64,000 nucleotides of DNA, taken from Argyresthia goedartella (Eukaryota; Arthropoda; Insecta; Lepidoptera; Argyresthiidae). Both the position numbers and the translations under genes were made by a program. The stretch is taken from assembly GCA_949825045.1 (NCBI GenBank), contig OX463824.1, positions 27,374,001-27,438,000 of the forward strand. Direction: 5' to 3'. Positions 40,759 through 49,852 of this stretch are shown piece after piece (positions within the stretch are counted from its first letter, which is position 1; each line of letters opens with the position of its first letter). A model generated the notes under the pieces. The model was given only the letters and a program-made list of their open reading frames with translations. It ran no database searches and was not told the DNA's origin.

Positions 40759-43659
40759 CTAATAATTTTTATCTTCGAAGAATTCCTGCAGCACGTAGTA
40801 GCATTTTTCGGCGAGGTAACATTTTAAAAGTTTTTTAAATTTTGTTAAATCTTCCATTTCCTGGAGATTTTTGGGTAAATTATTATATATTTTTGTAGCC
40901 ATGGTAAAGGGACCACATTGTACCATTTTAAGTTTTGTCTGGGGACAGGATAAGTAGCTTTTAGGTCTTAAATTATTTGGACGGGAATATTTTGGGAACA
41001 TATGTAAGTTTTTTTTTACAAAGTTGCTTATTTCTAATATATAGATAGAAGTTAGTGTAAGTACTTTATATTGTTTAAAATAGGGCTTGCAGCTAGTCAT
41101 ATTGTCTATATTAGCAATTATTCTGACGCATTTATTTTGTAATAAAAACAAGTTTGGTACCTTGGTACTGTTTCCCCATACCACTATACCATATTGTAGC
41201 CACGCGTGAGCATATTCATAATATGCTGAGAGAGCAGTCTTCACATCTGTGTATTTCTTTAATTCGAGCAGCGCGTAAGTGAATCTTGATAGTTTGGTTG
41301 ATATATTTGCAATGTGGTCTTTCCGGTTTATATTGCTATCTATGTTAATGCCTAGTAAAGGGTAAGTTTTAGCACATTCGATTTTATTACTTAGATATGA
41401 GTAGTTTATTTCTAAGGGACGTTTTTGATGTGGTTTAAATTGTAATAGTTTTGTTTTGGAATAATTTATTTGTAAATTGTGTTCATTTAACCAGTTAATT
41501 AATGTATCAAATGTAGTTTGAAGAAGTACGTTGAGGTCGGTGGCATTTTGGCAAGGTATAACTATTGATATATCGTCGGCAAGTAGAGTGGATGAATGGT
41601 TAATTTGTTTAGGCAAGTCATTAATGTAGAGCAGAAAGAGAATGCACCCCAGTACACTTCCTTGGGGGATTGACTTAGTGACATGTGCTTTTTCAGATCG
41701 CACTTTATTAATCAAACCAGTTTTACCATCATAATGTTCTATTTCTACAAGTTGATATCTGTTTGATAAGTAAGAGTCGAACCATTGGTGCACAATACCA
41801 CGAACACCTATTCCATATATTTTTTTAAATAATATATCATAAAGGACACGATCATATGCCTTGCTCATATCGAGAAGTAAACCAATAGCATATTTTTTAT
41901 TATTTATAATATTTAAAATATCTATAATATATTTATAAACAGCTAGTGATGTCGAGTGGTTTTTTCTAAATCCATATTGGGACTTACTAAATATATTAAA
42001 TTGTTCACAGAAGGAATACAGTCTGTTTGCCATGGCAGTTTCAAAGATTTTTGCGAATGTAGGTAAAAGAGCAATTGGTCTGTAGTTTGTGCAGTTACTT
42101 TTGTTACCTTTTTTGTAAATAGGTTTAATTATGGATAGTTTTAAGAGGTCTGGTACTGTACCATCTGCAAAAGATTGATTTATAAGAAACGACAGAATAG
42201 GGGCCAATGTTTCAACACATTTTTTTATTAGTAATGGAGGCAGTTCGTCATGACCGAAACTTTTTTTGTTTTTTAATTCTTTTATTATTTTAATAACTTC
42301 AGGGATGGTAACTGGTTTTAAGTACATTGAATTTTCAGACGGCTCAATTACAGCTTTTCCTTTTGGTGCGGGAAGCGAGGGATCTGAATTTGCAACATTC
42401 AGGAAAAAGTCGTTGAAAATATTAGTTATACGAAGCGGGTTATCTATTATTTTATTTTGTTCATTCAATTTAATGTTAACTCTATCTATTTTTGTAACTT
42501 TGTTAGTTTGCTCCTTTATTAAGTGCCAAGTCGATTTTATTATGTTATCAGAGTTTTTGATTTTATTAATGTTTTGGATCCTTTTAGACGTTTTTACAAT
42601 TTTTTTCAATAATAGTTGATATTGTTTATAGGCATTATTTAGAATTTTATTATCTATTTTATTTACAAGTAGTTTTAGTAGTCTTTTATTCTTACAGGAT
42701 TGTTTTATACCTTTTGTTAGCCATGTTTTTTTGCTTTTAAGTTTTATTTCAACATTTTTTAGGGGTATAGTTTTATTTAGAATGTAAGTTAATTTTGATT
42801 GAAATGACATATAGTTTTCATTTAAGTTTTTATCTCTAGTGATTAATTTATTAAAGTCAACTTTATTAAGTTCTGATATGAAATTGTTTATATTTTGGTC
42901 ATTAAATATTCTTTTTTTTACTGACCATGTAGTTGGATCGTTATTATGATCGGTTGGTATTTGTATTGTTGTACCTTTATGATCTGAAAAACCATATTCA
43001 TGGACGGAGATGTTTTCTTTTTTTACAATAAAGTTAGTAAATATTAAATCTAAACAAGTAGACGAGGTTTCAGTTATTCTGGTAGCCTCTTTTATATGTT
43101 GGTGAAAGTTGTAGCTTTTCATTAGATCAATAAAGCTTGATCTTAGCATAGAATTTACTAGCATATCAATATTAAAATCACCTCCTATTATAAAATTTTT
43201 CCTTAAATATTTCTTCTTTACGTGCTGCAAGAGATTTGTTAAGGAATTAAAGAAAATATTAGGCATCCTGGTGTGATCTGGCCAATAAATAACAATTACA
43301 ATTAATTCTAACTTAGGTATCTCAATGGTACAAGTTTCAAATATAAACTCTATATTCATTCTATCAATTTCTTTCAGTTCAATAAACTCAATATTGTCTT
43401 CGAGTAGAATGCAAGTTCCTCCTGCCCCATGATGAGATCGACAAAAGGATGCTGCTAGCTTGAAGCCGTCTACACGCAGCAGATCTATCGTTGATGGAGA
43501 TATCCACGTTTCTGTAAGGCACATCATCTGGATATTTTCATCTTCTTCTGTTGCGGCTTCTGCTAAATGTTGCTTATTTTTGAAGCTCTGTATATTCTGG
43601 AATAAAATTTTAATATTATGGTCGAAAAAAATCTGCAGAAATCGCCTAAGATACTCTTC
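40759..43659 (-). CDS. LINE ORF2: AP-endonuclease and reverse transcriptase
   Basis: Positions are counted from the first Met at 43,527 (922 codons). Endonuclease: ETW at 6-8, GGDFNID at 115-121, TSSTCLDLIFTN around 154-165, SDHKG at 181-185. RT: KPIYKKGNKSNCTNYRPIALL at 468-488, motif A LLLDMSKAYD at 550-559, motif B IPQGSVLG at 620-627, motif C LADD at 649-652 (Leu where Phe or Tyr is usual). The C-terminus ends VLQEFFEDKNY. The conserved endonuclease start (IKILFQNIQSFKNK) lies upstream of that Met, in frame, back to 43,659. The true product therefore starts before 43,527 without an ATG. The frame overlaps the end of ORF1 by 14 bases in a different frame, which suggests frameshift or reinitiation. 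Confidence 0.92.
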   Translation of the reverse strand, partial: EEYLRRFLQIFFDHNIKILFQNIQSFKNKQHLAEAATEEDENIQMMCLTETWISPSTIDLLRVDGFKLAASFCRSHHGAGGTCILLEDNIEFIELKEIDRMNIEFIFETCTIEIPKLELIVIVIYWPDHTRMPNIFFNSLTNLLQHVKKKYLRKNFIIGGDFNIDMLVNSMLRSSFIDLMKSYNFHQHIKEATRITETSSTCLDLIFTNFIVKKENISVHEYGFSDHKGTTIQIPTDHNNDPTTWSVKKRIFNDQNINNFISELNKVDFNKLITRDKNLNENYMSFQSKLTYILNKTIPLKNVEIKLKSKKTWLTKGIKQSCKNKRLLKLLVNKIDNKILNNAYKQYQLLLKKIVKTSKRIQNINKIKNSDNIIKSTWHLIKEQTNKVTKIDRVNIKLNEQNKIIDNPLRITNIFNDFFLNVANSDPSLPAPKGKAVIEPSENSMYLKPVTIPEVIKIIKELKNKKSFGHDELPPLLIKKCVETLAPILSFLINQSFADGTVPDLLKLSIIKPIYKKGNKSNCTNYRPIALLPTFAKIFETAMANRLYSFCEQFNIFSKSQYGFRKNHSTSLAVYKYIIDILNIINNKKYAIGLLLDMSKAYDRVLYDILFKKIYGIGVRGIVHQWFDSYLSNRYQLVEIEHYDGKTGLINKVRSEKAHVTKSIPQGSVLGCILFLLYINDLPKQINHSSTLLADDISIVIPCQNATDLNVLLQTTFDTLINWLNEHNLQINYSKTKLLQFKPHQKRPLEINYSYLSNKIECAKTYPLLGINIDSNINRKDHIANISTKLSRFTYALLELKKYTDVKTALSAYYEYAHAWLQYGIVVWGNSTKVPNLFLLQNKCVRIIANIDNMTSCKPYFKQYKVLTLTSIYILEISNFVKKNLHMFPKYSRPNNLRPKSYLSCPQTKLKMVQCGPFTMATKIYNNLPKNLQEMEDLTKFKKLLKCYLAEKCYYVLQEFFEDKNY

Positions 43660-44089
43660 TCATCGTCGGAGTACAATTCTTCTGGTGCATCAGGCATGCT
43701 TTTTTTTGTCGGAGAGTAACATTGCTTCTATCTATAATTTCTAACTTGTTCGACAATTTGCGAGCAACCTCTTGGGTATTTTCTGAGGGGTAGCTGTGTC
43801 CCTTTTTATCGCCTGTAGTAGACACTGCAGGGTCTGCTGCCATCGCACGGGCCTGGGGACTGGCCGGCATCATGTCATCATTCCTCGTCCGCTGCATAAG
43901 TCGACGGCAGTTTGGGCAGGTCCAGGTACGCTCGAGGTCTTGCTTGCATTCAACAAAATAGGCTTTATTTATGTTTAAGCATTGGAAATGGAAGTGCTCT
44001 TTACATTTACTGTAATCCAATAATTCCGCTATGTTGACGTGTTTTCCACATGCTCCACAATTTCTCATTTTTATACGTGGGAAATGCAA
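43646..44089 (-). CDS. LINE ORF1: PHD-like zinc-finger protein
   Basis: 147 codons. Residues 10-65 carry CGACGKHVN, then C-K-E-H-F-H-F-Q-C, then WTCPNC: a C4HC3 PHD-type finger spacing. A short basic and Ser/Thr tail follows. CR1-type ORF1 proteins contain such fingers and accompany the RNA. A second, internal ATG eight codons in (MRNCGACGK) is a plausible alternative start. It is much shorter than typical ORF1 proteins with coiled-coil or esterase domains, which I do not see. Confidence 0.85.
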   Translation of the reverse strand: MHFPRIKMRNCGACGKHVNIAELLDYSKCKEHFHFQCLNINKAYFVECKQDLERTWTCPNCRRLMQRTRNDDMMPASPQARAMAADPAVSTTGDKKGHSYPSENTQEVARKLSNKLEIIDRSNVTLRQKKACLMHQKNCTPTMRRVS

Positions 44090-44114
44090 GGTTAAATAAA
44101 AATTCTGCCCTTAT

Positions 44115-44127
44115 AAAAAAAAAAAAA

Positions 44128-44158
<31 letters not shown>
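44115..44158. repeat. A-rich run at the 5' end of the LINE
   Basis: 44 bases of A broken by a T at 44,129, just outside ORF1's upstream region. On the LINE's own strand this is a T-run at its 5' edge, so it is not the LINE tail. It may be target DNA or the poly-A tail of a plus-strand retroposon. Confidence 0.8.
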
Positions 44159-44161
44159 CAC

Positions 44162-45010
44162 CTTATGACATCTGGTGCAGAGTAGCAGGAACCATCTGAG
44201 AGTGCAATCGATCGATATTAAGTACTTCTACTTGATCATAGATGGCGCTGGTTTCTTTGATATTAAATCATGGACTTCGTTGGTATTATAATTTTAAACT
44301 TTAGAGGTTATGAAAAATATCCAAACTTATTCTCACTCGTTTTTCTTCCTGCTTTTCCGTTAAAAAGGTTGTTTGTTTTTAAAGCTGTTATCGGACAGTC
44401 GATTCTTCTTAAAATATGCAGGAAAATGCAGATTTAGCGGCAAAAACAAACTGGCAGGTTTATCACTTTTTTCTGGTTATTAGCGAAAAATAACAGCAGA
44501 TCACACTTTTGCATGGAATTTGTAACTCGGGTAATGGTTGTATATTACTTTTATCACTATATTTTAGAAGTTTAAGTTTAATTTATAAAAAATATGCACA
44601 GACGTTGTTGTTATGGCGACGGTGGCGCCTCTCTCCCTCTTTAAGTTTAAACCAGTTTACTATTTAACGGCTTTAACCGTTAGTTGATCAACTACCGCGT
44701 CATATAGTACGCAGTACGCTACAGTTTACTATCTGTCGATAGTTGACCAACTTACGAGAAAAAAACCGTTAGTTTATCAACTGACGGTTTTGACTATCTC
44801 ACGGTGACATATACATCATACACACACATATATTGCCCAAATGGGCGACTTGTAGATAGCTTCAGCATATACCGAGGCCATGGTTAGCAGTGACATCTAA
44901 TCCTAACACACATACAGGGGTTGTTTTAGTTCGTATATACGTCACCGGAAAATAATACGATCCGCAAGTTTATAAATTTCCTAATTTTTTTCCCGGAAGT
45001 TTATAAACAT
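44162..45010. other. Right inverted arm and unassigned DNA
   Basis: Contains the right arm of the flanking inverted repeat (44,722-44,798) and a related palindromic stretch at about 44,650-44,700 ('accgttagttgatcaacta'). No gene. Confidence 0.5.
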
Positions 45011-45011
45011 A

Positions 45012-45066
45012 CTAACCTAACCTAACCTAACCTAACATAACCTAACCTAACCTAACCTAGCCTAAT
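45012..45066 (-). repeat. Interstitial (TTAGG)n-type tract
   Basis: About ten CCTAA units on the plus strand, with one ACATAA variant near the middle and degeneration at the right. The minus strand is (TTAGG)n, the usual insect telomere repeat. Flanks are ordinary interspersed DNA. Confidence 0.8.
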
Positions 45067-45082
45067 ATAATCTAGAAGGAAG

Positions 45083-45264
45083 TTATTATTACAGGAATTT
45101 AGTAATATTTGCTATAATTTTCTCGGTCTCGGAGCTCGGGCTGCCCCGCGGGGCTCTGCGCGGGAGCATGCGTCAGTCTGCTTCGACGCGATGCGACGGG
45201 TATTTGTTTTCTTTGTCTAATTCTCAATGCCATTGGCCTATGTTCAGCCCTTAACTTTCGCATG
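45083..45264 (-). repeat. Inverted partner of 48,156-48,312
   Basis: Shares in reverse complement 'tgcgtcagtctgcttcgacg', 'gggtatttgttttctttgtc', 'ccattggcctatgttcagcc' and the end 'ggaatttagtaatatttgct'. It has an extra GC-rich 35-base segment (45,121-45,158) that the partner lacks. No ORF of note. Confidence 0.75.
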
Positions 45265-45527
45265 TTCACTGGTCGACCTGAAAGAATTATCAAGTAGTAC
45301 GATTGGTAATTGCGCACGAGTTCAATGAGGCTTATATTTACGAACCGAGAAGTAAACGGTAGCTAGGTTCTTAAAGAAGCCTTTTTGAACGAGTTACCTA
45401 TATAATTTTTCCACCTGAGAACAAAAATAAAATAAGGTCCAAAATTGTGGGCCATTTGATATTAAGTTTTTTTAAGTGGCAGTTTACAGCTTTCATCAAA
45501 TTTTGCCTTGGAAATTGCTCCTACGCT

Positions 45528-46337
45528 TTTTAGGGTTCCGTACCAAACGCGACCCTATTACTATGCCTTCGTTGTCCGTCCGTCTGTCACCAGGCTGTAT
45601 CTCATGAACCGTGATAGTTAAACAGTTGAAATTTTTAGAGATGATGTATTTCTGTGGCCGCTATAACAACAAATAGTAAAAAACAGAATAACATAAATAT
45701 TTAAGGGGGCTCCCTCGTTTTTAGGGTTCCGTACCCGAAGATTTCCAAACGGGACCCTATTACTAAGACTCCGCTGTCCGTCCGTCTGTCACCAGGCTGT
45801 ATCTCAAGAACCTAGCTAGCTAGAGAGTTGAAATTTTCACAGACTATGTATTTATGTTGCCGCTATAACAACAAATACTAAAAAACAGGATAAAAGAAAT
45901 ATTTAAGGGGCTCCCATACAACAATTCTTTCAATACCACATACAAACTTATGGATGCACCTGGTTACGTACATGGTGTGTGAAAGTAACCGCACCAATAA
46001 CTTTGTAAACAATATTTTGCTGTGTAAAATCCAAACTATTCACTCCACACCATCGCTTCCATTGAACGGTGGTACGGAACCCTTCTTGCGCGATTTAGAC
46101 TCGCACTTGACCGGTTTTTTTATTTGTATTTGCTCGATATTGTTAACGGCAACAGGCAGACGCCTGAAATATTCACAGAATATTTAGTTATATATTAACT
46201 TTAAAAATAAATAAAAATAAAACAAATATTTAAGGGAAGCTCCTATAAAACACGCGTTTTTTTGCCGTTTTAATAGATAATGTTACGGAACCCTTCGTGC
46301 GCAGGTCTGTCTCGAAATTGGCCGGTTTTTTTATTTA
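45528..46337 (-). mobile_element. GGTACGGAACCCT-family cluster (three head-to-tail units)
   Basis: Unit 1 (45,528-45,717) is partial. Unit 2 (45,718-46,121) is complete, from GGGTTCCGTACCC to GACCGGTTTTTT. Unit 3 (46,122-46,337) lacks its first part and ends AATTGGCCGGTTTTTT. All have the same orientation and the landmarks listed for copy 1. Insertion of copies near each other, or unequal exchange, could make this array. Confidence 0.85.
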
Positions 46338-46581
46338 TTTTGAAAGCCCTCTCAACTTCCACTGAATTTCCTCACAAAATCAGACCTTAGATGAGTACTG
46401 AGAGCGGCTTCAATGGAAAGATTTGCCTCAGTTTTTATAAAGCGTATACAAGCGATTTATTTTGTTACACACCGATTCCACACGGCTTTTCCAATTTAGA
46501 TTTTTGTCATTTATAATGCCTAAATCTTTATCATAATTTGCACAAAATCACTTACAGTGCAAGTCCTACAAATTTACTGAA

Positions 46582-46600
46582 CCGCCGCCGCCGCCGCCGC
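46582..46600. repeat. (CCG)n microsatellite
   Basis: Six CCG units followed by CCCCGG, a short GC-rich island in AT-rich DNA. Confidence 0.85.
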
Positions 46601-46737
46601 CCCGGCCATTCGTGCGCCCGCGCTGGATTTGGATAGTAGGCGTAAATTTTAAATTTCGAACGGCCTAACCCTTACGCGAGCGCTTGTAAACTACTACCCA
46701 CATCCGAAATAAATTCTTTATTTCCACAGCCTTTTAC

Positions 46738-46900
46738 GTACTCCTGGAGCTCTATTTTTGAATCATTCGCTTCGGAAGCGAGCGCTTTCCAAGCGACAGG
46801 ATTGGTGGAGCTTAGTTACGTCTAGTGATATGAACCAATAGTTGCGCTTGGCGAGCGCTCGCCACGACGCGAGTGATTCAAAAATAGGGTTCCTGGGTAC
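46738..46900. mobile_element. MITE of about 165 bp with 55-base inverted arms
   Basis: Left GTACTCCTGGAGCTCTATTT and the rc right end GTACCCAGGAACCCTATTTT both continue TTGAATCA and a GCGAGCGCT block. No ORF. GTAC at both edges may include the target duplication. Confidence 0.75.
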
Positions 46901-46996
46901 TGTTGACGAGAAACTACTGGCTAAACGTGGTATAGATCGCGACAAAGTACTTGAGCATGATTTGACTTAGTGGGAGAACTCTCCAGCTCTCTCACT

Positions 46997-47100
46997 TCTA
47001 AACAGGAGTTTAGTTGCGGCTAAACCTAGGTTGGCAGGGCATAGGGAGACTGTTTGATCGATGAGGTTCCGCGGATGGAAATAACAAATTCAGAACAAAG
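46997..47100 (+). repeat. Fragment of the 1.5-kb repeat
   Basis: Nearly identical to 28,908-29,003 ('ggttggcagggcatagggag', 'gatcgatgaggttccgcgg'). Both flanks then diverge, so only this part was carried here or retained. Confidence 0.85.
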
Positions 47101-48155
47101 ACTCCCAAAGAGACGCCTTCATCTCGCTTGCACAGTCAAGCTCGATGTTCAAGAAGTTTGCCGTTAGTTATAGCAACTGTCTTATTCCACCCCATATTGA
47201 AATACGCGAAATACTACTCGAATTATACATTGGGTTTGACAGGAAGAAAGGAAAAATTAAACGGCCAAAAAATATAGCCATTACATTTTTATAAGAAGAA
47301 TATGACCACACTGTCCGCACTTGCCAGCGTGGTGGTGTATATATAGCTCAATCTTACTCGTATCCGGGTTAAGGGCTGTGGCCCTCGGTGAGGTTTATGG
47401 GCTATATTACTTTTATTACAAGGAACTCTTATAACACACTTCTAGCGCTAACTATTACACACTAAACACGATGCCTGTAGCAGGCCCGCAAAGGCTGGCG
47501 TATAATATTTCAACCCGACCGCAACATTCAGCGGAAATTAAGGAATTAACATCGTATTTTCCCTCTTTGGGGACAGGCCTGGGTTATATAAATACGCCCA
47601 TTTTGAGCCCATCAGTTTTGGAGACTATTCGGTGTTGTGTGGCTTGTTTGTAAAAGCTGTTTTTGTAAATAATGCGGAGAGTTGTTCGCCAAAATAACTG
47701 TTTATTATTTACAGTACATTTGAGATGTAGACAGGTCTAGTGGTTACCACATTATTTTATAAAAGTCGTACTAGATACCCTCAGGCCCGAAAACACAGAT
47801 GACTGCTCAAAGTTTAACAGCCACTCAAAGTCATGCTGACATTATATCTCGGTACGGATTTCCGTACCATTTGGCTGCATCAGTATGACATTTAACCCAG
47901 ATGTTACAGGATTTTTGAAAATTGGATCGTGATTTTGAACTTTAACACTTTAAGATAAGGTTCAAATCCTATGAAACAAAATTTATCGTTTTATCAAACA
48001 CTAGTAACAAGTGGGTTAAGCTGCACTTGATTTTAGCGCATTTTTAAACTAATTAACTTACGAGGTTAAGTTAGTAGCTATGGCTATGGTTTTTTGGTTG
48101 ATGTGACGTTGTCAGCTACTTGACAGCCGATTTTTTGCAGCAAAAAACACAACTG
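47101..48155. other. Unassigned stretch
   Basis: No supported gene; open frames up to 60 codons without motifs. No repeat partner was noticed. Confidence 0.35.
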
Positions 48156-48312
48156 AAACTGCGTTAAGGGCTGAACATAGGCCAATGGCATTGAGAATTA
48201 GACAAAGAAAACAAATACCCGTCGCATCGCGTCGAAGCAGACTGACGCATGCTCCCGGGAAAATTAATCTCAAGAAATTATAGCAAATATTACTAAATTC
48301 CTGTAATAATAA
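48156..48312 (+). repeat. Inverted partner of 45,083-45,264
   Basis: See that entry. Here the unit is 'gggctgaacataggccaatgg' through 'aatattactaaattcctg', without the GC-rich insert. Lying 3 kb from its inverted partner, it could also form a large stem. Confidence 0.75.
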
Positions 48313-48977
48313 CATTAAAAATAAAATAAAACAACCAAAAATTTTCCCATATTTTACCTATTTTTGCGTTTAAGTTTCATATAGGAAACTGATTTCGTCT
48401 CCGAGCGTTTGCTCATTTAGTTGAATAATAATGCATTGCGAAAAATATTTTTAAATATTAAATATAACAGGTATCCGGTAATTTTAAAAGTCCATTCTTA
48501 TCCCTAATAGACCTTTTATAACATATATTTATCCTACATTTTTATGTTGTCTAGCTTAGCCTAGAATTAAAGCTAAAGATGCATTTCTGGCCATATTTTA
48601 TCCCTTAAGAAATAAAACTAAAACAAACATTGACCTCGACATACTTTTGAAGTGAATAACTTCTTTAGCCGCGATTTCGAAATCAAAAAGTGAATGTTAT
48701 TGAGGGGTGACAAACCAATGGCTAAAATTGGTTCCTATTTTTCCGGCCAGCAATCATGGCAATCGAATCATGAAATATAGATCCTTGACTTTGTTAAAAA
48801 CAAAACATAATATGGCTGGCATGTATACACGGCACTATTGACGTCTTAATTTTATTTCGACTTCAGTATCGGTTTAAGAGTGACTTATTCACAGATTCAC
48901 AGGTACACTGAATGCATGCATGGGTATCTTTTGTTGTAAACCATTGTAATTAATTTATTCGTTCATCAATCGTTTCT
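48313..48977. other. Unassigned AT-rich stretch
   Basis: No gene or repeat boundary recognised. Confidence 0.35.
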
Positions 48978-49413
48978 AGGGTTCCGTACCCGAAGGGTGC
49001 CAAACGGGACCCTATTACTAAGTCGCCGCTGTCTGTCCGTCCGTCCGTTTGTCACCAAGCTGTATCTCATGAACCGTGGTAGTTAGACAGTTGAAATTTT
49101 CACAGAGGATGTATTTCTATTGCCGCTATAACACAGACAACTAAAAAACAGAATAAAATAAATATTTAAGGGGGCTCCCATACAATAAACTTTTTTTTCC
49201 TCGTATTTGCTCGATATTGATAACGGCAACAGGTAGACGCTTGAAATACTCACAGAATATTTATTTATATATTCACTTTAAAAACAAATAAATAAATTAA
49301 AATAAAAGCAATATTTAATGGGGGCTCCCATACAGCAAACCTGATTTTTTTGCCGTTTTAATAGATAATGGTACGGAACCCTTCATGCGCGAGGCACTTA
49401 GCCGGTTTTTTGC
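48978..49413 (-). mobile_element. GGTACGGAACCCT-family element, copy
   Basis: Starts AGGGTTCCGTACCCGAAGGG and ends 'ggtacggaacccttcatgcgcgaggcacttagccgg'. It contains the usual 'accaagctgtatctca', 'gccgctataac' and two 'gggggctccca' segments. The 3' half is of the unit-3 type seen at 46,122. Confidence 0.85.
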
Positions 49414-49740
49414 TATCATTACATTGAACGAAACAACACACATTCGCATTACTTACCCACCAGTCCTCAGTACGGCCGCCCAAAGTTGTATGGTTAGTCC
49501 AGAAATTCGTAAGAGAGCTTCTTAACGGTTAATTTAATGGCAACCGCTATACAGGAGTCTCGAGGAAGGATATAAGAGATAAAATGTTTTCCCAGGATAG
49601 CCCACTCGTGGGTGCAGCGGGCAACCAACTTCGACACAGCGGTATTGACACAAGCAAGCAACATGAGTATAGGGTGCTGCTTGAAGCGACATTGTTCAAA
49701 CAAACCAACGATTGCCGCCGCGCCACGTAGCGTTCCGGTC

Positions 49741-49852
49741 CCAGGTCTCTGACAAGCGAAAAGGTTTATGGTGTGACTGATTCCTACGGCACAGGGTATG
49801 CTAGTGTGGGGCCAGAAGCAATGTATGTGCCTTATACATGTTCATGTTTAAA
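49741..49852 (+). mobile_element. SINE family A, 3' part only
   Basis: 'tctctgacaagcg', then 'cggcacagggtatgctagtgtggggccagaag', matches the end of the family. The tRNA-like head is degenerate or missing. Confidence 0.65.

Larger units (their letters stand above)
40577..44113 (-). mobile_element. CR1-like LINE, apparently intact
   Basis: It has two ORFs (ORF1 44,089-43,646; ORF2 open from 43,659 to 40,759), a 3' UTR and a hexanucleotide tail (GAATAT)n at 40,577-40,600 (rc). A PHD-type finger in ORF1 with an endonuclease-RT ORF2 and a short-repeat 3' tail rather than poly-A are hallmarks of CR1-like LINEs (established for CR1/L2-type elements). Neither ORF has stops or frameshifts, so this is the youngest-looking LINE in the window. 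No target duplication could be recognised. Confidence 0.85.
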
